A DNA stretch of 64,000 nucleotides from Theionarchaea archaeon (lineage in GTDB: Archaea > Methanobacteriota_B > Thermococci > Methanofastidiosales > SZ-28-30): contig JACVGT010000013.1 in assembly GCA_018992685.1 (NCBI GenBank), positions 1 through 64,000 on the forward strand, written 5' to 3'. This document shows positions 17,746 to 26,483 of the stretch, piece after piece. The position numbers and the translations under genes were made by a program. The first letter of the stretch is position 1. Each line of letters starts with the position of its first letter. The notes beneath the pieces were generated by a model. It saw only the letters and a list, made by a program, of their open reading frames with translations. It made no database searches and was not told where the DNA came from.

Positions 17746-18477
17746 ATGAACGTGGTGTATCATCCCAGGTTCCTGGAGGATTACCCCACTGCCTCTTGTG
17801 AGTGTCCAGACAGGATTGTGAATATTCTTGAAGCACTGGAAGGGTATGCGCTGGTAGCACCAGAGGCTGCTTCTGACGCCCAGCTCAGCATGATCCACGG
17901 AGGTACCTATATCGAAACGGTGAAGAAGGAATGTCCTGATACCTACGCTGTTGCTGCACTTGCAGCGGGAGGAGCTGCGAAGACAGCTCTCCTCTCACTT
18001 GAAGAACCCGCGTTTGGGTTAATTCGTCCCCCAGGGCACCATGCCAGCAGAAACTCTGCATGGGGATTCTGTTTCTTCAACAATATGGCACTGTCTTTGA
18101 CGATGCTGAAGGAACAGGGGCTGATCAGAAATGCCCTGGTGCTGGACATTGACCTTCACTTTGGAGATGGCACGGTCGATATACTCGGCAGCGAGCCCTG
18201 GGTATCCATTTTCAATACAAGAGCACACGAAAGAACGCACTATATGGATGACGTAAGAAAAGTGCTGCGAGAACATGAATACGACGTCATAGGAGTCTCT
18301 ACAGGATTTGACACCTATGTGAGAGACTGGGGAGGCATCCTCACAACTGAGGATTATTTCATCATAGGGAGCCTTGTTAAGAAATCTAGTGAAAAGCGAT
18401 TTGCGCTCTTAGAGGGAGGATACTACCTCCCTGACCTTGGAAAGAATGTGCTGTCTTTCCTGAAAGGACTCTACTAG
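17746..18477 (+). CDS. Compact histone-deacetylase-family deacylase
   Basis: The protein has the arginase/HDAC fold of zinc deacylases (acetoin utilisation AcuC and amidohydrolase types). Catalytic features are RPPGHH with His98-His99, zinc ligands Asp136 and His138 in DIDLHFGDG, the third zinc Asp in STGFD, and EGGYY near the end. At 243 residues it is clearly shorter than the usual 300-375, mostly by missing loops. Possible substrates are acetyl-lysine, acetylpolyamines or acetoin-pathway proteins. A TATA-like TCTTTAAG overlapping the prs stop is centred 25 bases before ATG 17746, suggesting an independent leaderless transcript. Confidence 0.87.
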   Translation: MNVVYHPRFLEDYPTASCECPDRIVNILEALEGYALVAPEAASDAQLSMIHGGTYIETVKKECPDTYAVAALAAGGAAKTALLSLEEPAFGLIRPPGHHASRNSAWGFCFFNNMALSLTMLKEQGLIRNALVLDIDLHFGDGTVDILGSEPWVSIFNTRAHERTHYMDDVRKVLREHEYDVIGVSTGFDTYVRDWGGILTTEDYFIIGSLVKKSSEKRFALLEGGYYLPDLGKNVLSFLKGLY

Positions 18478-18506
18478 TGTCGGGCGCCACAGGATTATTC
18501 CGCATG

Positions 18507-19625
18507 TCACCTCTTGAGAATGATGAGTCCCCCAAGGAATGCGAAAATCGGAACCAAGACAAATGAAGTCTGCATGGACGACATGTCCGTTATTGCACCC
18601 ATCAATATGGGAGCAACTGAGGCCATAATATAGCCCACAGAAAAGAACAGTCCCAGTCCTGTGCCGTGCATTTCCTCTGGTGTCCGATCAGTGAGCAACC
18701 CGAACAGCGTGGGCCAGACACTGTTGAAAAGTAACCCAGCCAGACAAGCAAAGCCAATCATCGCATAGTATTGGGGTAATGAAAGTAACACATACATCAG
18801 CACTCCTGAAAGGATTGACATTACACAAACGATCTTGGGCTTTTCGTACATGTCAGAGAGCTGGCCTCCAATGATCTGTCCAACAACGCCGAACCCATTG
18901 AATAGAGAAAGGAACAATCCAAACGTTGCAGAAGTAAATGCAAGGTCAGCCAGCTTCAGAGGCAGGAAGATGGTAAGCCCTCGGGAGGCCATTGAGACAA
19001 AGCCCAGACTGATGATCACCAAAAAGATTTTTCGGACAAACAGGCTGCGTACAGCGACCTTCCGCTTTTCACCTGCTTCTTCTTTCACCAAACCCAGGAA
19101 CAGAATACATACAACAATCCCTGCCACCGGGAAAACTCTGAATACAAAACGCCATCCATACAGCTGGGCTAGTACTCCCGCAATCACAGGAAATATGGTC
19201 ATACCCAGGTTGCCTCCAGCTCCATGAATTCCCAGAGCTTTTCCTTTCTGGTGCTTGAATGCACTGGAAATAAGTGAAACGCTGACTGGATGGTATACGC
19301 TGGCTCCCAGACCAGCCAACAAGTTCCATATCACAAGTTGGGCATATGACTGAGAAATGCCCATAAAATAGAAGCTCACCGAAAGACACAGTAATCCACC
19401 GACGATGAGCATCTTGCGCTTCCCCGTATAGTCAGAGAGATACCCCGTGAAGAATTGACCTGCTCCAAGAGAGATGATCATGCATCCACCGAGCACACCT
19501 ACCTGCAGGTAGGACAGAGATAGCTCTTTGGCTATCAAAGGAAGCAGAGTGGGCAGGACCAATTCAAACCCATCATCAACCAGGTGGGCGAGAAAGGTCA
19601 ACCCCTGCATGCGGGCTAGTGACAT
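18507..19625 (-). CDS. Major facilitator superfamily transporter
   Basis: This 372-residue protein has about 11-12 hydrophobic helices and the MFS loop 2-3 motif (GYLSDYTGKRKML), with a related motif at the start of the second half (GQLSDMYEKPKI). It resembles sugar- or drug-type efflux carriers (the Fsr/FosB-like MFS group) but the substrate is not readable. A TATA box (GTTTTTAAAAAC-like, 19646-19656) sits about 26 bases before ATG 19625, giving a leaderless mRNA. It converges on the HDAC-family gene with a 29-base gap. Confidence 0.82.
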   Translation of the reverse strand: MSLARMQGLTFLAHLVDDGFELVLPTLLPLIAKELSLSYLQVGVLGGCMIISLGAGQFFTGYLSDYTGKRKMLIVGGLLCLSVSFYFMGISQSYAQLVIWNLLAGLGASVYHPVSVSLISSAFKHQKGKALGIHGAGGNLGMTIFPVIAGVLAQLYGWRFVFRVFPVAGIVVCILFLGLVKEEAGEKRKVAVRSLFVRKIFLVIISLGFVSMASRGLTIFLPLKLADLAFTSATFGLFLSLFNGFGVVGQIIGGQLSDMYEKPKIVCVMSILSGVLMYVLLSLPQYYAMIGFACLAGLLFNSVWPTLFGLLTDRTPEEMHGTGLGLFFSVGYIMASVAPILMGAITDMSSMQTSFVLVPIFAFLGGLIILKR

Positions 19626-19731
19626 GAAGTGAAAATCTTGATGGGGTTTTTAAAACTATTGTTGTAGAAAGAGGATAGGGCCCTTCACCGACCCTGTGAA
19701 CCTGTCTCTGACCGTTCAGAATCGTCTTGCA

Positions 19732-20043
19732 CTACGTCCTTGAGCCCACAATTACCAGTATTCCCACTACAAGAAAGAACAGGGCAGCAGCAATATACAT
19801 CGGAAACGCCATATATGCCCTCAAGACCCAGAGACCACCAACTACTGCCAGCACAATTCCCCAGGCGCGATCATAAAATGAAGCACCTGTCATGATCATC
19901 CATCCTCCCATCCCCAGGAGCGCCATGGGTATCACCATGACTACGGGCACATGAGCAATCCACACCACAAGCAGCCCCACAGCAAGGATGATGAGAAACA
20001 CTCCCCAAAATATCTTCTGCAGGAAGGCGTGATTTGAATCCAT
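19732..20043 (-). CDS. Small four-helix membrane protein
   Basis: The 103-residue product is almost entirely four hydrophobic helices (about 10-30, 31-50, 56-76, 78-100) with a short polar N-terminus. I do not recognise a specific family; it resembles small archaeal integral membrane proteins of unknown role. The start is supported by a TATA box (TGTTTATAAATG, 20063-20074) about 26 bases upstream, again leaderless. It is divergent from the GbsR-like regulator and shares a 148-base promoter region with it. Confidence 0.65.
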   Translation of the reverse strand: MDSNHAFLQKIFWGVFLIILAVGLLVVWIAHVPVVMVIPMALLGMGGWMIMTGASFYDRAWGIVLAVVGGLWVLRAYMAFPMYIAAALFFLVVGILVIVGSRT

Positions 20044-20140
20044 ACATCTCCAGTCTTAATAACATTTATAAACATTCCTTCATCATTCCTTCTTCTCTCC
20101 TGCTGACAACCAGTGGGTTCCCTCAGCCGCAATCGAAACC

Positions 20141-20180
20141 TTTATATATTCTAGAAATTTCTGAAATTTTAGAAAAATGT
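20141..20180 (+). promoter_or_regulatory. Promoter and palindromic operator of the regulator-tes operon
   Basis: TTTATATAT (20141-20149) is a strong TATA box. It is followed at once by TTCTAGAA (20149-20156), a perfect palindrome, then AAATTTCTGAAATTTTAGAAA, an imperfect inverted repeat running to 20177. The palindromes cover the expected start site, so a dimeric MarR/GbsR-type repressor bound there would block transcription; autoregulation is inferred. Confidence 0.5.
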
Positions 20181-20191
20181 GGAGGATATTT

Positions 20192-20680
20192 ATGAACGAC
20201 AATATTCGAGGCGAACTGGTACAGGAGCTCGTTGTCATGGCTCGATATTGGGGATTGTCTGAAGGAAGTGCAGCAGTATACGCTGTTCTCGCCCTGTCAG
20301 GGAACGCATTGAACATGAATGAACTGCAGAAGCTTACTGGATACAGCCTGTCCTCAGTGTCTACCCATTTGAAGTCACTGACTGAAAAATACCTGGTGAC
20401 CAAGATGAAAGAAGAGGGAGTGTACGTTTATAGGGCAGAAATGGATTTCGAGCAAATATTCAGGCTGCTTTCAAAAGAACTGCTGGACCGGAATATTCTG
20501 CCCCTGCACAGGAAGGTCAGAGAATTCAGAGAAGTGCAAGAAGGAGCCCTGAATCAGCACTTGTCTCGTCTCGAGCAGGAGATGTCAAAACTCATTGACT
20601 ACCTGACAAAGATCATATCTACGAGAGGTGAAGCTCATGGTATTGAGGAAAACAACATCCTTATGCCCAGTATGTCATGA
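20192..20680 (+). CDS. GbsR/MarR-like transcriptional regulator
   Basis: The protein carries an N-terminal winged HTH (about 20-90) with the recognition pattern MNELQKLTGYSLSSVSTHLK, and a C-terminal helical dimerisation region rich in charged residues. This layout is typical of the GbsR branch of MarR regulators. ATG 20192 was chosen over 20177 because GGAGG (20181-20185) is placed six bases upstream. The gene overlaps the tes start by 44 bases, so the two are co-translated, and palindromes lie at its own promoter. Control of membrane lipid tetraether synthesis is a reasonable inference from this arrangement. Confidence 0.78.
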   Translation: MNDNIRGELVQELVVMARYWGLSEGSAAVYAVLALSGNALNMNELQKLTGYSLSSVSTHLKSLTEKYLVTKMKEEGVYVYRAEMDFEQIFRLLSKELLDRNILPLHRKVREFREVQEGALNQHLSRLEQEMSKLIDYLTKIISTRGEAHGIEENNILMPSMS

Positions 20681-22121
20681 GGTCATAGAAGCAGATATCG
20701 TGGAAGAGAATGGCAAGGTGATGATGGAGAAGACCTGTCCTGATCATGGATTCTTCAAGGATCTCTATTGGGGAGATGCAGACATGTACAAGAAAGCCCA
20801 GAGATTCGTCCATGAAGGAAAAGGAATCTCAACTCCCATTACCACCAGAGAGAAAGGATGTCCTTTCGACTGCGGCATCTGTAATGAGCATAAGACCACC
20901 ACTATACTGGCAAACATTGACTTGACTAACAGGTGCAACATGCGATGTCCCATCTGTTTTGCCGATACCACCTCTGAATACCTGTATGAACCCTCATTTG
21001 AGGAAGTCGTGGAGATGCTCAAGGTTCTGCGCGGCGAAGCTCCAGTCCCCTGCAAGGCTGTTCAGTTCAGTGGGGGAGAACCAACAGTACGATCAGATCT
21101 TCCAGAAATTATTCGGAAGGCGAAAGAACTGGGATTTGCGCAGATACAGATTGCAACCAACGGATTAAAGCTTGCAGAGTCCCTGGACTTCTGCAAGGAA
21201 CTGCGTGATGCGGGATTGAACACGGTGTATCTACAGTTTGATGGGGTTACTCCAGATGTGTATGAAAAGACCAGGGGATTCAATGCCTGGCCAATTAAAG
21301 AGAAGGCCATTGAGAACTGTGAAAAAGCAGGGGCCACCAGCATCTGTTTGGTGCCCACCCTTGTTAAAGGAATAAACGATAACCAAGTCGGAGATATCAT
21401 TCGGTATGCATTTGACCATCGCAGAGTGGTGAGAGCAGTGAATTTCCAGCCCATATCGTTTGCTGGCCGTCTCAGGTATGAAGACCTCATGGACATGCGG
21501 ATAACCATTCCGGACTTTACATATCTGGTGGAAGAACAGACGAATGGACAGATAACTGCACAGGATTTCTATACAGTGCCCACAGTGGTTCCCATATCTC
21601 ATCTCGTAGAAGCCTTGACTGGGAAACCGCAGGTAGAGTTTACCTGCCATTTCACGTGCGGTGCTGCAACGTACGTTTTCAAGGATGGAGACAAGCTAGT
21701 ACCCATCACACAATTCATTGACGTAGTGGAGTTAACTGACTATCTGGAGGACTTGTCCCAAGAGAAGATTGGCGCCGTCAAGAAGCCGCTGGTGGCAGCC
21801 AAAGTACTGAACAAGCTGAGGAAAGTAATAGACAAGGACAAGAAACCTGGATACTTGAACATCGAAAAAATGCTGCTGGATATCTTCTTGGGCCGCTCAT
21901 ACCTGGATGAATTCAGTTATGAAGCTGTTCTCATTGGATGCATGCACTTCCAGGATGGATATAATTTTGATCTGGAACGAGTGCAGCGATGTGCCATTCA
22001 TTACGCACTTCCAGACGGGCGTGTCATACCGTTCTGTCCTTTCAACACTGTACACAGAAAGGAATTTGAACGGGAGTACGCCAGGCAGAAAGGTACACTG
22101 AAAAAAGAAGTCACAGTGTAA
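20637..22121 (+). CDS. tes: Radical SAM protein, probable tetraether lipid synthase
   Basis: This 494-residue enzyme matches the MJ0619/MA_1486 group shown to join two archaeol tails into tetraether (GDGT) lipids. The radical SAM cluster motif CNMRCPIC is at Cys100, Cys104 and Cys107, and a GGEPT motif follows. Further cysteines occur as CPVC (10-13), CPDHG, CPFDCGIC (about 79-86) and near the C-terminus (FTCHFTCGAA, CAIHY, CPF), fitting extra iron-sulfur clusters of that group. An older assignment of the family to pterin methylation in methanogens is the alternative. ATG 20637 was preferred over GTG 20628 because GAGGTG lies just upstream. Confidence 0.8.
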   Translation: MVLRKTTSLCPVCHEVIEADIVEENGKVMMEKTCPDHGFFKDLYWGDADMYKKAQRFVHEGKGISTPITTREKGCPFDCGICNEHKTTTILANIDLTNRCNMRCPICFADTTSEYLYEPSFEEVVEMLKVLRGEAPVPCKAVQFSGGEPTVRSDLPEIIRKAKELGFAQIQIATNGLKLAESLDFCKELRDAGLNTVYLQFDGVTPDVYEKTRGFNAWPIKEKAIENCEKAGATSICLVPTLVKGINDNQVGDIIRYAFDHRRVVRAVNFQPISFAGRLRYEDLMDMRITIPDFTYLVEEQTNGQITAQDFYTVPTVVPISHLVEALTGKPQVEFTCHFTCGAATYVFKDGDKLVPITQFIDVVELTDYLEDLSQEKIGAVKKPLVAAKVLNKLRKVIDKDKKPGYLNIEKMLLDIFLGRSYLDEFSYEAVLIGCMHFQDGYNFDLERVQRCAIHYALPDGRVIPFCPFNTVHRKEFEREYARQKGTLKKEVTV

Positions 22122-22259
22122 TCTCTTTTTCCTCACTTTCTTATTTCTTTCCTCTTCTTGTTTTTCTCCTTTTCTTGACTATCTTTGCCATCGCTCCGAG
22201 CAGGTGTGACAAGCGCGCTTCGTGCACCAGAGTCGTACTTGCAGACTGCATTCATCGTG

Positions 22260-22736
22260 TCATTGGGATAGAAAATCTCCTATTCCCAAGTGATAGGCCA
22301 TCAAAAAAGCAAAAATTGCCACGAATAGAGTCAAGATAGTCAAAATCTTGATTAATGTTTCACTTGGAGGAATATTTCCCACTCTATTGAACTTGACTAA
22401 CTGTTTGGCGCCATCTTGAAAGAAGATGTAGTGGAAAGCTCTATACCAGAAAAAGAACAAGGTAATCCATGCAAGAACCTGATATATCCCTATATCCTGC
22501 ATTACAACGTAAAATGGGTCTTTGTATCCTCCTGCATATTGAAACAGACCAAGTAGAAAGAAGGGAACCGTCATATACAAGAAATATCCTTTCAGGAACG
22601 CATTAGCCTCCTCTGTCCATTCTGGATGCTCCTTCAGGGTCTCTGAAAGACGGTATTTGCCCCAGAGCACATTGATCGCGCCCACCGGGACACCCAAAAA
22701 CCACAAATACTGGAATATGAATATGTTTTCAACCAT
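22260..22736 (-). CDS. Four-helix membrane protein of unknown function
   Basis: The 158-residue protein has four hydrophobic helices (about 5-23, 48-68, 82-105 and 128-150) separated by short charged loops, with aromatic-rich segments such as FFFWYRAFHYIFF. I do not recognise the family. The start is supported by an AAGGTGAT ribosome site about 8 bases upstream and a TATA-like CTTATTAAG near 22780-22790. It converges on the tes gene, with a T-rich 138-base spacer between them. Confidence 0.6.
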   Translation of the reverse strand: MVENIFIFQYLWFLGVPVGAINVLWGKYRLSETLKEHPEWTEEANAFLKGYFLYMTVPFFLLGLFQYAGGYKDPFYVVMQDIGIYQVLAWITLFFFWYRAFHYIFFQDGAKQLVKFNRVGNIPPSETLIKILTILTLFVAIFAFLMAYHLGIGDFLSQ

Positions 22737-23000
22737 GGACGATCACCTTGAGTTATGATTCAAGTACTCAGGGCTGGATTGTATCCTTAATAAGGTTTTG
22801 GATACCTTTCCTGCTGGATTGCCGACATGAACAGGGCAGAAGAAGAACTCTGGATATATCAGAACACTAGTGTGTTGTCACTGTCACGCCTCTAGGATAT
22901 GCATTGCGACGGTCTGAACCATGTCCCAAAGAGACCAGCCATCTTATATGGATAGCGTAAGGTGAGCACATCTTGAAGTCAATGCACCTGCTTCAGATAG

Positions 23001-23008
23001 TATTATAA
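23001..23008 (+). promoter_or_regulatory. TATA box for the D-aminopeptidase gene
   Basis: TATTATAA is centred 26.5 bases before ATG 23031 and only 5 bases before ATG 23010. This makes 23031 the start codon of a leaderless mRNA and rules out the longer frame. The rest of the 294-base gap back to 22737 holds the divergent promoter and no recognisable gene. Confidence 0.6.
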
Positions 23009-23030
23009 CATGGAGATGAGAGGCTCCATC

Positions 23031-23852
23031 ATGAAAGTCTACATCTCTGCAGATATTGAAGGGATATCCGGAGTCACCGATCTTGATCATATCAGGAGAG
23101 AAGGCAAAGACTATGACACTGCACGAATGCTCATGACCAACGAAGTCAATGCTGCTGTAGAGGGCGCCTTTGAAGGGGGGGCGTCAGAGGTTACAGTCAA
23201 TGATTCCCATGGGAGTATGATAAACCTGCTCATGGAAGAACTTGATCCTCGTGTTTCTATCATTTCAGGAGCACCCAAACCCTTGTCTATGGTTCAAGGT
23301 GTTCAGGGAAACGATGCTGCATTCTTCATCGGGTATCATTCAAAAGCAGGTACTGAGGACGCCGTCATGGACCACACCTACCACGGTCGAGTCGTCCATA
23401 CTATACGGGTGAACGGTGCAGAACTGGGCGAATTGGGAATCAATGCGGCTCTCGCTGGCCATTTTGGTGTTCCGGTAGTTCTGGTTTCAGGGGACGAGAG
23501 AACGACACAGGAAGCTGAAGCCTTGCTTGGCAACGTGGAGGTTGTGGCAACCAAGGAAGGAATAGGACGCTTTGCTGCCAGAAATGTCCATCCTGCAGCA
23601 GCCTGCAAGGAGATAAAAAGGAAAGCACAGAAAGTCATACAGGAATCCAGGCAAAGGAACCCATATATCATACCTCCGCCTCTCCGTCTGGAAATGGATG
23701 TACTCTTCAGTGACATGGCTGATCGAATTGTCATGGTTCCATCTGTCGAACGAGTTTCTGGAAGGTGTGTTGCATATCACTGTGAAGATTTCGTGACTCT
23801 TTACACCATGATGAGGGCCATGATTCTCATAGCTTCCACTGCTATGCGATAG
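23031..23852 (+). CDS. dppA: M55 family D-aminopeptidase
   Basis: This zinc aminopeptidase of the DppA family removes N-terminal D-amino acids from small peptides. The family ligands are visible: Asp8 and Glu10 in SADIEG, His60 in NDSHG, His103 in GYHSKAG, Glu134 in ELGELG and the likely nucleophile His115. The 273-residue length equals the Bacillus subtilis enzyme. Archaea lack D-amino-acid peptidoglycan, so the enzyme more likely helps degrade external peptides or bacterial wall debris; no peptide transporter is adjacent. Confidence 0.92.
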   Translation: MKVYISADIEGISGVTDLDHIRREGKDYDTARMLMTNEVNAAVEGAFEGGASEVTVNDSHGSMINLLMEELDPRVSIISGAPKPLSMVQGVQGNDAAFFIGYHSKAGTEDAVMDHTYHGRVVHTIRVNGAELGELGINAALAGHFGVPVVLVSGDERTTQEAEALLGNVEVVATKEGIGRFAARNVHPAAACKEIKRKAQKVIQESRQRNPYIIPPPLRLEMDVLFSDMADRIVMVPSVERVSGRCVAYHCEDFVTLYTMMRAMILIASTAMR

Positions 23853-23915
23853 ATTTTATTTCAGTGATGCATTCATACACTGAACCCCTCACGAACCTCG
23901 GGAGGAATGCAGGAG

Positions 23916-24575
23916 TCATAACAGTGCCTCAAAAAACTGGGAAAGCTTAATTCTGTCCAGGTGGCCTTCTGTTCTCACACCTGTACACACATCAACACCA
24001 AAAGGGCCTACTGCATTGATTGCGTCTCGTACGTTGGATGGGTTCAATCCTCCGGCCAGAAAGACAGGGGTGTGGACAATTTCCCGAATTTCCCTGCTGA
24101 TGCCCCAATCGTGAGACCTTCCGGTGCCTCCCAGCTCTTTCACCTTCAAGAACTGATTTCCTGAGTCCAAAAGCAGAGCATCCACATGATCAGCTGCTAG
24201 AATAGCTTCTTCAACTGCCTCTTTCCTCGTGATGTGAATCACCTGAACCAGAGAAACGCCGGGAAGCTCTTCTCGAAGCTCTTCATACGTTCCGTGGACA
24301 AGTCGGTCGCAAATCTGGATTGTATTGGCCCTTGTCCTTTTCTGCTGCTCAATGATCGGACGAGTGTCTTGCTTGCTGGTGAGAAGAAAGGAAGAAACTC
24401 CGGGTGGGACACGAGCAGCAATCTCAGCAATCAGTGCTTCCCCAATTACTCCCGGACCACTGGGCATGTCAGACACTAATCCCAGAGCTGAGGCTCCCTG
24501 CCTAATGGCTAGCCATGCCTCTTCAATGCTGGCTATACAACAAATCTTTACCCTGGGAATCTTGGTAGGGTCCAT
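23916..24575 (-). CDS. trpF: Phosphoribosylanthranilate isomerase-like protein
   Basis: The protein has the TrpF beta/alpha-barrel pattern. The N-terminal VKICC contains the general-base cysteine (Cys12) where the family has KICG, the general-acid Asp is in ALLLDSG, and the phosphate-binding end reads FLAGGLNPSNV and GVDVCTGVRTEG. The step would be isomerisation of phosphoribosylanthranilate in tryptophan synthesis. No other trp gene is in the window, and the ICG to ICC change, with loss of the usual LGxxF motif (here LGLVSDMPSGPG), leaves room for a related but different activity. A GGAGAAGGG sequence precedes the start. Confidence 0.8.
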   Translation of the reverse strand: MDPTKIPRVKICCIASIEEAWLAIRQGASALGLVSDMPSGPGVIGEALIAEIAARVPPGVSSFLLTSKQDTRPIIEQQKRTRANTIQICDRLVHGTYEELREELPGVSLVQVIHITRKEAVEEAILAADHVDALLLDSGNQFLKVKELGGTGRSHDWGISREIREIVHTPVFLAGGLNPSNVRDAINAVGPFGVDVCTGVRTEGHLDRIKLSQFFEALL

Positions 24576-24693
24576 AATTCATCCCTTCTCCTTGTTTTGA
24601 GGGAAGGTATTTCATCTCTGCCAACCCTTTATGAACAAGAGATTACCTTCATTACTGGATCGTGGGACTGTAATCAGTTTCGTGTCATTCATG

Positions 24694-25923
24694 TTATTCA
24701 TATATTTTTTCGTTCGCATTTGCCTCCATGGCATCCATCTCTACATTCCGGACTGCCTCAGGAAGGGAGAGGACCTCTCTGTAATACTCGTGCTGGATGA
24801 TTAGATTCATAACCTCGTTTGTACCTGTCCAGATCATCATTAATCGGGCATCCCGTAACATCCTCTCGATTGGGTACACGTTGGTATACCCAATCCCGCC
24901 CATGATCTGCATGGCGTGATTCACAATTTCCCAGGCTGTGTCAGTAGCACACTTCTTGGCCTCGGATACCAGCCTGCGCGTGTACCCAGTTCCTCCATAT
25001 CTATCAACTGCTACTGCTGCCCCGTGCACCAGCCCTGAAGCTGCATCCAACATGGTAATGCTGTCAGCAACTTTGAAAGAAACTCCTTCAAATTTCCGAA
25101 TAGTCTGTCCAAAGGCCTTCCTTCTGTCGCTGTATCGTGCTGCAATCTCCAATGCTGCCCTGGCCAGTCCAAGAGCTCCTGCTGCTGAGGTCATCCTCTC
25201 TGGAATCATCATCTGGTAGAAAATCTCAGAACCTTTGCCTTCACCGCAGAGTATGTTTTCAGCAGGAACTTCAGTATCTTTGAATACTAGTCTCCCTGCA
25301 CCTCCTCCTCTGGTGCCCATGATTCCGTACAGATATTCCACCTTGACACCCATGTCTCTTTCTACAATAAAGGTGCTCAAAGAGGTTCTGGGATCACCTG
25401 TCCCAGTCCGGGCATAGACGAGAAAGATGTCTGCACCTTCAGCTCCCACGACAAACCGTTTCTGTCCGTTCAGAATATAGTGGTCTCCCTCCCTGACTGC
25501 TTCAGTAGTGGTACCAAAGAAATCGCTGCCACCTCTGGGTTCTGTGAGGGCTTCTGCACAGCAGGTCTCTCCCCGTATCAAAGGTTTCAAGTACGCCTGT
25601 TTTTGCTGTTCTGAACCGAATACGTGGAGTGCCTCTCCCACAATGCTCACCAGAGAGTAGAGGCATGCCAGGGAAGCTCCCAGAATACCAACTTCTTCTA
25701 GAGCAATGATTTCATCCTGCCATTGTAGCCCTCGTCCATCATACGTATCATCAAATCGAAGACCTAAGAGGGTTCTGCGGGCTGCTTCAGCGATATATTC
25801 TCTGGGATACGTGACGTTATCAGAATCCATGTCAAGAAGGAGCTGTCGGGGAACCCACTTGACAAAATCTCGAACTTCATCACGGAGAACCTTCTGGGGT
25901 TCTGTCAAGAAAGCTTCGATCAT
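24694..25923 (-). CDS. Acyl-CoA dehydrogenase
   Basis: This 409-residue flavoprotein has the three-part fold of acyl-CoA dehydrogenases: N-terminal helices (1-115), a middle beta domain with [18 protein letters not shown] (FAD and substrate contacts) and a C-terminal helical domain with [20 protein letters not shown] and QIMGGIGYT. The catalytic base is the Glu in WTGTNEVM. It would introduce the alpha-beta double bond in fatty- or branched-acyl-CoA breakdown and pass electrons to ETF. No etf, thiolase or hydratase gene is adjacent. The dienoyl-CoA-reductase-like gene at 51.0-53.0 kb may be functionally related. Confidence 0.93.
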   Translation of the reverse strand: MIEAFLTEPQKVLRDEVRDFVKWVPRQLLLDMDSDNVTYPREYIAEAARRTLLGLRFDDTYDGRGLQWQDEIIALEEVGILGASLACLYSLVSIVGEALHVFGSEQQKQAYLKPLIRGETCCAEALTEPRGGSDFFGTTTEAVREGDHYILNGQKRFVVGAEGADIFLVYARTGTGDPRTSLSTFIVERDMGVKVEYLYGIMGTRGGGAGRLVFKDTEVPAENILCGEGKGSEIFYQMMIPERMTSAAGALGLARAALEIAARYSDRRKAFGQTIRKFEGVSFKVADSITMLDAASGLVHGAAVAVDRYGGTGYTRRLVSEAKKCATDTAWEIVNHAMQIMGGIGYTNVYPIERMLRDARLMMIWTGTNEVMNLIIQHEYYREVLSLPEAVRNVEMDAMEANANEKIYE

Positions 25924-26060
25924 GTGTTCACCGTGATTGATTACTCTCTAAGGGTATTAACGTTTTTGATTTCGGCTATCTCAAAACTAAGTCTCGTAAT
26001 CTCGAGATGTTCTGGCTGAAAGAGAGCGATACTATTCTAGTAAATTTGGCTTACAATCTG

Positions 26061-26483
26061 TTATTTTTCTTTTGATGTCAGATTATCAAGAACCAATCCA
26101 AAGTCAAAATCGCTGCTTACATAGCAAAAGGACTGTGGTGGCATGAAGTCCTCGCAGATCGTGTGTGGATCTATTGGATCTTCAAATGCCTTAACCTCCC
26201 TAATTTTGATTGCAAAAGCCTTTTCTTTATTTTCGAAATAGCAGAGGTATTCTTCTCTTGACAGTCCTGCGTGAGAAGAACACTCTTCCCAGATCGTTTC
26301 AACAGATCCTTCAAGTATTTTATCCATTCTCAGCACACCCACGATTCTCTTGACGGGAGAGGTAGAATATATGTAAATACTCTCTACATCTTTCCTGAAG
26401 ATCCTTCTTCTGAATTCATACTTTTTCTCCCCATCCAAGATTCTTTCTGCGTAACGCGGTCTAACTGAAAGCAAAACGTTCAT
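26061..26483 (-). CDS. ASCH/PUA-like domain protein
   Basis: The 140-residue protein is a single ASCH-like (PUA-fold) domain. It begins MNVLLSVRPRYAERIL, followed by GEKKYEFRR, the conserved basic pocket motif, and YIYSTSPVKRIVG, the central strand motif. ASCH domains bind RNA or modified nucleosides. ATG 26483 overlaps the end of the PIN-GNAT gene by 23 bases, so the two form a coupled pair. The pair may be a toxin-antitoxin or nucleic-acid surveillance unit, but that is inference. The local sequence is slightly richer in A and T than its neighbours. Confidence 0.75.
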   Translation of the reverse strand: MNVLLSVRPRYAERILDGEKKYEFRRRIFRKDVESIYIYSTSPVKRIVGVLRMDKILEGSVETIWEECSSHAGLSREEYLCYFENKEKAFAIKIREVKAFEDPIDPHTICEDFMPPQSFCYVSSDFDFGLVLDNLTSKEK

